NCBI GenBank assembly: GCA_003476705.1
Contig: DMVM01000140.1
Span: 1 to 7,362, forward strand
Origin: Coprothermobacter sp.
GTDB taxonomy: Bacteria; Coprothermobacterota; Coprothermobacteria; Coprothermobacterales; Coprothermobacteraceae
Reading direction: 5' to 3'
Length of the DNA: 7,362 bases
A model generated the notes under the pieces. The model worked only from the letters and a program-made list of their open reading frames with translations. It was not told where the DNA came from and ran no database searches. Shown here in pieces: positions 1 to 4,816 of the stretch; the stretch's first letter is position 1; the number at the start of each line of letters is the position of its first letter. A program made the position numbers and the translations under genes.

Positions 1-281
1 CTTTGGAAAGAAGTGACGCTATGGAATTGAGCAGCGACATTGCTGAGGCACTGAGTATGATGCAGAGAATTGATGAAGTTCTTGCCACCTTACCTGGGTT
101 GGACTGCGGTTCCTGTGGTGCACCCACCTGTAGGACGTTGGCTGAGGACATTGTTAAGGGATTAGCCACCGAATACGACTGTGTTTTCATTTTGAAAAAC
201 AGGATCAAGAGCCTTGCTCAGGAACTTAGCACACTAGCTGGAAAAATTCCACCTGTGATGGGTGAAGGAAAGGAGAGTTAG
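1..281 (+). CDS. C-terminal part of a 4Fe-4S protein, probably sensory [FeFe]-hydrogenase-like (5' end outside window)
   Basis: The reading frame is open to the left edge, so this is most likely the tail of a longer protein rather than a complete 92-residue gene; the TTG at 3 and the ATG at 21 have no convincing ribosome binding site. Numbered from the TTG, the visible part carries LPGLDCGSCGAPTC followed by a fourth cysteine (C35, C38, C43, C60). This C-x2-C-x4-C-x16-C spacing is the RnfB-type FeS domain that binds one 4Fe-4S cluster. A helical segment precedes it (about 8-30), and a helix and short tail follow. In anaerobes this domain commonly sits at the C-terminus of hydrogenase-like proteins with a second, sensory H-cluster domain, beside DRTGG, PHP and HATPase genes as here. 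The H-cluster part itself is not in the window, so that assignment is inference from context. The domain call is firm; the full-length identity is not. Confidence 0.75.
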   Translation, partial: LERSDAMELSSDIAEALSMMQRIDEVLATLPGLDCGSCGAPTCRTLAEDIVKGLATEYDCVFILKNRIKSLAQELSTLAGKIPPVMGEGKES

Positions 282-284
282 CTA

Positions 285-632
285 GTGGTGGATGCAAACG
301 TGAGGGTTAGGGATTTTTTGGAGAATGGGTTCCATCTCGTAGCTGGTGATGGGGGCTTAGAAAATCCTATTGAAGGAGTTTACATATGTGATCTTTTAAG
401 CTGGGTCATGGCAAAGTCCAAACCCAAGAATGCGTGGATAACCATTCAAAGTCATGTGAACATTGTGGCAGTGGCACTGATGGTGGAGCAGAGCTGCATC
501 ATCGTTTCAGAAGGTGTGGAAGTGGAAAGGGAAGCAGTGGAAAGAGCAAATGAGGAAGCTATGCCCATTCTCAGTTTTCCTGGAACGTCCTACGAAGCGG
601 CAATAAAACTGTATCAACTGCTGTCCAAATAA
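285..632 (+). CDS. small DRTGG-like domain protein
   Basis: A 115-residue soluble protein with no cysteine cluster, signal peptide or membrane segment. The start is taken as GTG at 285, 8 bases after AAGGAGAG (269-276); a second GTG follows directly at 288. The central and C-terminal part (about residues 30-112) has the alternating strand/helix look of the DRTGG domain, with the run VNIVAVALMVEQSCIIVSEG followed by a helix and a PILSFPGTSYEAA segment. DRTGG domains occur in phosphotransacetylase N-termini and CBS-type regulators and are thought to be regulatory; no catalytic activity is established. The gene lies 3 bases after the Fe-S protein and abuts the PHP gene, so the three are surely cotranscribed. 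Stand-alone DRTGG proteins recur beside [FeFe]-hydrogenase operons, which suggests a regulatory part, but the ligand is unknown. The family call rests on resemblance and context, not on a diagnostic motif. Confidence 0.65.
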   Translation: MVDANVRVRDFLENGFHLVAGDGGLENPIEGVYICDLLSWVMAKSKPKNAWITIQSHVNIVAVALMVEQSCIIVSEGVEVEREAVERANEEAMPILSFPGTSYEAAIKLYQLLSK

Positions 633-1346
633 ATGAGGCTCTATTACGATCTTCACATACACAGTGCTCTTTCTCCCTGTGCATCTGATGACATGACTCC
701 CAATAATATTGTGAACATGTGTCTTTTAAAGGGTTTGGATATTATCGCTGTTACTGATCACAACAGTGTCAGAAACGTGGAAGCCGTGGTTAATCTGGCA
801 CAAAGAAAGGGCCTCATAGTGGTTCCAGGTATGGAGGTGCAAACTAAAGAGGAAGTACATGTGCTATGCTACTTCTACACTTTGGATCACTGCTACGATT
901 TTCAAGCTAAGTGGGAAGATTGTCTTCCTAGAATAAAAAATCGCCCTGAATATTTCGGCAATCAGCTTATGCTCGATGAAGACGATGAATTGATCGGTGA
1001 GTATCCTTATCTACTGCTTACTTCCTCTTCCTTCGGGGTAGAAGACGTCTTTCGGCTTATAAGGGACCGAGGAGTGGCAGTTTTTGCACATGTGGACAGG
1101 CTTTCCTTCAGTGTGCTTTCGAATCTGGGTTTTATTCCTGACATGGATAGTGTGGCTGCTTTAGAAATCTCAGGTGCCGTAAGCCCTGAGCAATTTCTTA
1201 TGCAGCATCCTGCTTTGAGAAAGTACCGCATTTTACAATCCTCTGATGCCCATTACTTGGGCGACATCATGGAACGTGTGAGCTACGTTGAAGTGACGAG
1301 TCCTTCTGTGGAGGATTTCCTAAAACATTTAAGTGGCTTTGCGTGA
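633..1346 (+). CDS. PHP-domain metal-dependent phosphoesterase
   Basis: A 237-residue protein with a complete set of PHP metal ligands: DLHIHS near the N-terminus (D6, H8, H10), TDHN (D42, H43), PGMEV (E68), EVHVL (H76), FAHVDR (H153) and SSDAH (D205, H207). PHP enzymes bind a di- or trinuclear metal centre and hydrolyse phosphoesters; relatives include histidinol phosphatase and the 3',5'-nucleoside bisphosphate phosphatases. The full motif set implies an active hydrolase, but the substrate cannot be read from the sequence. The ATG follows the TAA of the upstream gene with no gap and in the same frame, and I see no clear Shine-Dalgarno, so translation probably depends on reinitiation. The gene ends in a terminator whose stem uses the last base of the stop codon. 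By position it may remove a nucleotide or phosphorylated signal in the same redox circuit; that is inference. Confidence 0.85.
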   Translation: MRLYYDLHIHSALSPCASDDMTPNNIVNMCLLKGLDIIAVTDHNSVRNVEAVVNLAQRKGLIVVPGMEVQTKEEVHVLCYFYTLDHCYDFQAKWEDCLPRIKNRPEYFGNQLMLDEDDELIGEYPYLLLTSSSFGVEDVFRLIRDRGVAVFAHVDRLSFSVLSNLGFIPDMDSVAALEISGAVSPEQFLMQHPALRKYRILQSSDAHYLGDIMERVSYVEVTSPSVEDFLKHLSGFA

Positions 1347-1369
1347 AAGACTTCAGCAAAGTCTTTTTT
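1346..1369 (+). terminator. rho-independent terminator after the PHP gene
   Basis: AAAGACTT (1346-1353) pairs perfectly with AAGTCTTT (1359-1366) across a 5-base loop, and the T run continues to 1369. The stem is AT-rich, so termination may be partial. It separates the upstream three-gene unit from the hyd operon, which has its own promoter just downstream. Confidence 0.75.
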
Positions 1370-1372
1370 AAC

Positions 1373-1390
1373 TCGTTAAAGAATTCACGT
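1373..1390. promoter_or_regulatory. candidate Rex (NADH/NAD+-responsive repressor) operator
   Basis: The 18-bp TCGTTAAAGAATTCACGT is an imperfect inverted repeat: two 7-base arms, 5 of 7 positions symmetric, around a 4-base centre. It has the layout of the Rex consensus TTGTGAA-N4-TTCACAA, with TTGTTAA being a known arm variant. It covers the -35 position and part of the spacer of the promoter whose -10 is at 1398, so a bound repressor would block RNA polymerase. Rex is released by NADH and is known to control hydrogenase and fermentation genes in clostridia and related anaerobes, which fits an NADH-linked hydrogenase. The outer bases of the right arm (GT instead of AA) deviate. No rex gene is in the window. 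Confidence 0.5.
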
Positions 1391-1394
1391 AATA

Positions 1395-1403
1395 TGTTAT
1401 AAT
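1395..1403 (+). promoter_or_regulatory. extended -10 promoter of the hydC-hydA operon
   Basis: TGTTATAAT contains a perfect TATAAT (1398-1403) with the TG-N extension directly upstream (1395-1397). The -35 position (about 1375-1380, GTTAAA) matches TTGACA only weakly, as expected for an extended -10 promoter, and lies inside the candidate Rex site. Transcription would begin near 1409-1411, giving a leader of about 79 bases before the hydC start. Confidence 0.75.
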
Positions 1404-1410
1404 GCTCTGG

Positions 1411-1446
1411 TGGTAGATTCGTTTAGCATTTTGCTAATGTTTACCA
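1411..1446 (+). promoter_or_regulatory. stem-loop at the 5' end of the hyd operon leader
   Basis: Two stacked stems can form. The inner one is TTAGCA (1423-1428) with TGCTAA (1432-1437) around a TTT loop. The outer one is TGGTAGAT (1411-1418) with GTTTACCA (1439-1446), including two G-U pairs. A 4x1 internal loop separates them, for 14 pairs in all. It begins at about the predicted first transcribed base. No T run follows, so it is not a terminator. It may protect the mRNA 5' end or regulate it; as double-stranded DNA it could also be a second operator. It resembles no riboswitch class I know. Confidence 0.45.
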
Positions 1447-1488
1447 AGAAAACGTTCAGCGAAAATAGCTCTTTTAGGAGGGAAGCAA

Positions 1489-2007
1489 ATGGAACAACTT
1501 TACGAGCTGTTTGGCATCGATAGAGTAGAAGAATTCAGAGCAAAGCTGGAGGAACTTAAGAAGGTGCCAGGTTCAATGATCTCCATTCTTAATGAAGCCC
1601 AGGAAATGTTTGGCTACATTCCCTTTCAGGTTCAAGAACTCATCTCGAAGGAAACTGGTGTTCCCTTAACGGAGATTTTTGGCATCGTAACCTTTTATTC
1701 GCGCTTTAGCATTATTCCGGCTGGTAAGTACAAAATCAGCTTGTGCTTGGGGACCGCTTGCTATGTGAGGGGCAGTGGACAAATTCTGGAAAAGCTCAAA
1801 GAGAATTTGGGCATTAATGAGGGAGAGACCACTTCCGATGGCATGTTCTCACTAGAAGCCGCAAGGTGCTTGGGAGCTTGCGCATTAGCTCCGGTCATGA
1901 TGATCAACGGAGAGGTTTATGGACGTCTTACGCCTGACGAAGCTGTAAAAGTAATACAAAGGATAAAGAAGCAAGATCTCTCTCAGGCTGCCGCTGAGGT
2001 TGAGTAG
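1489..2007 (+). CDS. hydC: NAD-linked [FeFe]-hydrogenase subunit HydC (NuoE-like, thioredoxin-fold 2Fe-2S)
   Basis: A 172-residue NuoE/24-kDa-type protein with a clear AGGAGGG (1476-1482) 6 bases before the ATG. Residues 1-80 form the helical NuoE N-terminus, including the family motif GIVTFYSRF (65-73). Residues 81-160 are the thioredoxin-like ferredoxin domain with all four 2Fe-2S ligands: C86 and C91 (CLGTAC), then C127 and C131 (CLGAC). In complex I and in trimeric hydrogenases this subunit docks on the NuoF-like flavoprotein and carries a cluster close to the FMN. It is the first gene of the operon, 12 bases ahead of the HATPase gene. Length is normal for the family, with no sign of damage. 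Family assignment is secure; the role as HydC of a bifurcating trimer follows from hydB and hydA downstream. Confidence 0.93.
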   Translation: MEQLYELFGIDRVEEFRAKLEELKKVPGSMISILNEAQEMFGYIPFQVQELISKETGVPLTEIFGIVTFYSRFSIIPAGKYKISLCLGTACYVRGSGQILEKLKENLGINEGETTSDGMFSLEAARCLGACALAPVMMINGEVYGRLTPDEAVKVIQRIKKQDLSQAAAEVE

Positions 2008-2019
2008 AGCGGGAGGAGC

Positions 2020-2613
2020 ATGAAGGAATTGGCTCTTTACGTATTGGATCTTGCACAGAACAGCGTTGTCGCCGGGGCAAAAAATATCACCATCCACATT
2101 ACTGCTGACGTTAAAGCGGACCACTTATCAATCAGAATAGCAGATGACGGGAAGGGTATAAGCCCGGACTTATTAAAAAAGGTGACGGATCCCTTCTTTA
2201 CCAGTAGGAAGGAGCGCCGTTTCGGTCTGGGAATTCCTTTTTTTAAGGATTTGGTTGAGCAGTGCGGAGGTACGCTTACCATCAAATCTAAAGAAGTGGA
2301 AGGGACAATTATCGAAGGAAAGCTGAAATTATCTAGTGTGGATCTTGTTCCCTTGGGTGATATGGGTTCTACCATTGTTTCGTTGCTTGTATCCAACCCA
2401 GAACTCAATCTGGTTTATAGTTTCACGTTAAATGATTACTCATTTACATTCGACTCTGAACAAATCAGAGAAGTTCTTCAAGGAGTAAGCATTACAGAGC
2501 CTTCTGTACTCAATTGGACCAAAGATTACGTAAATCAGGGAAGCATTGAAATCCTTCCCAACATAAATATTTCCAGGAAAGAGGGGGCAAAAAAGGATTA
2601 TGAAGCAGATTAA
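2020..2613 (+). CDS. stand-alone HATPase (GHKL) protein, anti-sigma/histidine-kinase-like
   Basis: A 197-residue soluble protein. Residues 1-105 are a GHKL ATP-binding fold: N-box around DLAQNSVVAGA (N14), G1 box ADDGKGI (41-47), DPFFTSR (57-63) in the ATP lid, and G2 box FGLGIPF (68-74). It lacks a dimerization domain, a phosphoacceptor histidine, a sensor domain and membrane segments, so it is not a complete histidine kinase. Residues 110-190 are a C-terminal extension I cannot assign, with conserved-looking GDMGSTIVSLL and LNWTKDY runs. The ATG has GGGAGGAG (2011-2018) unusually close, about 3 bases from the GGAGG core. The end overlaps the ferredoxin gene by 14 bases, implying translational coupling. 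HATPase genes recur between nuoE- and nuoF-like hydrogenase genes in clostridia; whether this one phosphorylates a partner, acts as an anti-sigma-type switch, or only binds ATP is unknown. Confidence 0.85.
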   Translation: MKELALYVLDLAQNSVVAGAKNITIHITADVKADHLSIRIADDGKGISPDLLKKVTDPFFTSRKERRFGLGIPFFKDLVEQCGGTLTIKSKEVEGTIIEGKLKLSSVDLVPLGDMGSTIVSLLVSNPELNLVYSFTLNDYSFTFDSEQIREVLQGVSITEPSVLNWTKDYVNQGSIEILPNINISRKEGAKKDYEAD

Positions 2614-2980
2614 GTCCTTAGAGGATCTGCAAAAAATCAGAGAAGAAGCCTTACGCAAGGTAAACATCAGAAGTGATCGTTCAGGAACAAGAATTACTGT
2701 GGGTATGGCAACTTGTGGCATTGCTGCTGGTGCCAGACCTGTGATGATGGCCATCTTGGATGAGTTGGAGAAGCGAAATGTGACGGGTGTTACCGTGGTA
2801 GAAACGGGCTGCATTGGACTCTGCAAGTTTGAACCCATCGTAGAAATGTACGTACCTGGTCATGAGAAGGTTACTTACATAAAGATGGACTCTGATAAAG
2901 CTAGGCAAGTGGTTGTAGAGCATGTCATAAATGGACATCCCATCAGGGAATGGACGTTGGAAAGCGCTGAACTGGAGTAA
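2600..2980 (+). CDS. small thioredoxin-fold (2Fe-2S) ferredoxin-like protein with three cysteines
   Basis: A 126-residue protein with an N-terminal helix (about 5-20) and a thioredoxin-like ferredoxin fold (31-115). It parallels the ferredoxin domains of HydC and the HydB N-terminus. Cysteines C39, C71 and C75 match ligands 1, 3 and 4 (TCG, then TGCIGLC). The second ligand, expected five residues after C39, is glycine (TCGIAAGAR), so a standard all-cysteine 2Fe-2S site is not possible without another ligand. The ATG at 2600 lies inside the end of the HATPase gene (14-base overlap), with AAAAGGA just upstream. hydB follows after 25 bases. Such proteins are regular members of these operons and may be an extra small subunit (a fourth subunit has been described for the Thermoanaerobacter enzyme, from memory), an electron carrier, or a regulatory partner of the HATPase. 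Confidence 0.85.
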   Translation: MKQIKSLEDLQKIREEALRKVNIRSDRSGTRITVGMATCGIAAGARPVMMAILDELEKRNVTGVTVVETGCIGLCKFEPIVEMYVPGHEKVTYIKMDSDKARQVVVEHVINGHPIREWTLESAELE

Positions 2981-3005
2981 AGGTCGTTCTTGGAGGTGAA
3001 GAAGA

Positions 3006-4796
3006 ATGCTTTATAGATCACACGTAATGGTATGCGGAGGTACAGGGTGTACTTCGTCTGGTTCCGATAATGTAGCTGCTGCTTTTGTGAGTGAAATAAA
3101 GAAAGCAGGTTTAGACAAAGAGGTAGCAGTAATAAGAACTGGTTGTTTTGGTTTGTGCGAGTTGGGGCCGGTAGTCGTTATTTACCCAGAAGGTGTGTTT
3201 TACAGCAAAATGAAGCCAGAATATGTTCCGGAAATCGTTGAAGAACATTTGCTAAAAGGCAGACCAGTAACTAAGTACCTGTTTGGTGAAACAGTTTCCG
3301 AGAAAGAAATAAAACCGCTGGAAGAAACAACATTCTACAAAAAACAAATGCGTGTCGCTCTGAGGAACTGCGGTATCATCGATCCAGAAGATATTGAAGA
3401 AGCCATTGCCATGGGGGCATATGAGGCATTGGGCAAGGTCTTGACTACGATGACCCCTGAGCAAGTCATCGACGAAATGAAGAAGTCAGGTTTAAGGGGT
3501 AGAGGCGGCGGTGGATTCCCCACGGGATTGAAGTGGGAGTTTGCACACAAACAGAAAGAGACTCCCAAATACGTGGTGTGCAACGCTGACGAGGGTGACC
3601 CCGGTGCTTTCATGGACAGAAGTATCATGGAGGGAGATCCTCACAGTGTGCTGGAAGGCATGGCCATTGCGGGTTACGCCATTGGTGCCAACCATGGCGT
3701 CATTTATGTAAGAGCTGAGTATCCCCTGGCTGTAAAACGTCTTCAGATTGCCATAAAGCAGGCGCGTGAATACGGCTTGTTGGGTGGCAACATATTTGGA
3801 ACCGACTTCAGTTTCGATGTGGAGATAAGATTCGGAGCAGGCGCTTTCGTGTGCGGAGAGGAAACTGCCCTGTTGAACTCTGTCATGGGTAGACGTGGCG
3901 AACCCAGGCCCAGACCTCCTTATCCGGCAGTTAAAGGGCTTTGGAATAAACCCACCATTATAAACAATGTGGAGACTTTTGCTAACGTTCCTGCCATTAT
4001 AAGCAACGGTGCAGCGTGGTTCTCGTCCATCGGTACTGAGAAATCCAAAGGGACAAAAGTGTTTGCCCTAACTGGAAAGGTGAACCGTACAGGACTCATT
4101 GAGGTCCCCATGGGTACCACTCTTAGGGACATCATTTTTGACATTGGTGGCGGAATTCCTGACGGAAAAAGGTTTAAAGCCGTTCAAATAGGCGGTCCAT
4201 CTGGTGGTTGCATACCTGAAGAGCACCTGGACACCGTAATTGACTACGACTCACTTATTAGTTTGGGTGCAATGATGGGCTCGGGTGGACTGGTGGTCAT
4301 GGACGAAGATACATGCATGGTTAACGTTGCAAAATTCTTCCTGGAATTCATCGTAGATGAATCTTGTGGGAAGTGTGCTCCATGCAGAATCGGTACAAAG
4401 AGAATGCTGGAGATCTTAGATAAGATTACGTCAGGTAAGGGAGAACCTGAAGATATCGATCGGCTAGAGAAGCTGGCTACAACCATTAAGGACACAGCAC
4501 TGTGCGGTTTGGGGCAGACGGCACCTAACGCTGTCCTTTCCACGCTTAGGTATTTCAGAAATGAATATGAAGCTCACATCAACCAGAAGAAATGTCCTGC
4601 CGGCGTATGCCAAGCATTGCTTTCCTATACCATCATCGCTGACAAATGCAGAGGTTGTGGTTTGTGTGCAAGGAACTGCCCTGTGAATGCTATTTCGGGG
4701 CAGCTTAAGCAGCCTTTTGTGATAAATCAGGAAGCTTGCATCAAGTGCGGTACATGCTTTGAGAAGTGCCCATTTGGTGCCATTGTGAAACAGTAA
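3006..4796 (+). CDS. hydB: NAD-linked [FeFe]-hydrogenase flavoprotein subunit HydB (NuoF-like)
   Basis: A 596-residue electron-entry subunit with the full HydB domain order. Residues 1-95 are a thioredoxin-like ferredoxin with ligands C10, C15, C47 and C51. Residues 110-440 are the NuoF core, with the glycine-rich SGLRGRGGGGFPTGLKWEF (161-179) and CNADEGDPGAFMDR (192-205) that bind FMN and NADH. Residues 454-500 hold the NuoF 4Fe-4S site (C454, C457, C460 in ESCGKCAPC, then C500). A CPAGVC pair (C530, C535) follows. The C-terminus is a two-cluster ferredoxin (C548/551/554/558 and C578/581/584/588). The flavin exchanges electrons with NAD(H) and, in bifurcating relatives, splits them between NAD and ferredoxin. 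GGAGGTGA lies 6 bases before the ATG. No key residue is missing, and hydA starts 20 bases downstream. C530/C535 may belong to a metal site seen in HydB structures; I recall this but cannot verify it. Confidence 0.95.
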   Translation: MLYRSHVMVCGGTGCTSSGSDNVAAAFVSEIKKAGLDKEVAVIRTGCFGLCELGPVVVIYPEGVFYSKMKPEYVPEIVEEHLLKGRPVTKYLFGETVSEKEIKPLEETTFYKKQMRVALRNCGIIDPEDIEEAIAMGAYEALGKVLTTMTPEQVIDEMKKSGLRGRGGGGFPTGLKWEFAHKQKETPKYVVCNADEGDPGAFMDRSIMEGDPHSVLEGMAIAGYAIGANHGVIYVRAEYPLAVKRLQIAIKQAREYGLLGGNIFGTDFSFDVEIRFGAGAFVCGEETALLNSVMGRRGEPRPRPPYPAVKGLWNKPTIINNVETFANVPAIISNGAAWFSSIGTEKSKGTKVFALTGKVNRTGLIEVPMGTTLRDIIFDIGGGIPDGKRFKAVQIGGPSGGCIPEEHLDTVIDYDSLISLGAMMGSGGLVVMDEDTCMVNVAKFFLEFIVDESCGKCAPCRIGTKRMLEILDKITSGKGEPEDIDRLEKLATTIKDTALCGLGQTAPNAVLSTLRYFRNEYEAHINQKKCPAGVCQALLSYTIIADKCRGCGLCARNCPVNAISGQLKQPFVINQEACIKCGTCFEKCPFGAIVKQ

Positions 4797-4816
4797 AAAA
4801 GGAGGTCTGAAGCCGC

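Noticed and set aside
21..281. A complete small gene starting at ATG 21 or TTG 3
   Set aside because: The frame stays open to the left edge, no ribosome binding site precedes either codon, and the FeS domain is normally the C-terminus of a longer protein.
1404..1488. Riboswitch or T-box in the hyd leader
   Set aside because: The roughly 79-base leader is too short for most classes, shows none of their conserved motifs, and has no leader terminator.
4244..4543. Long open antisense frame inside hydB (similar ones lie inside hydA and other genes)
   Set aside because: It has no recognisable domain or ribosome binding site and lies opposite a strongly conserved coding region; it is a shadow of codon bias.
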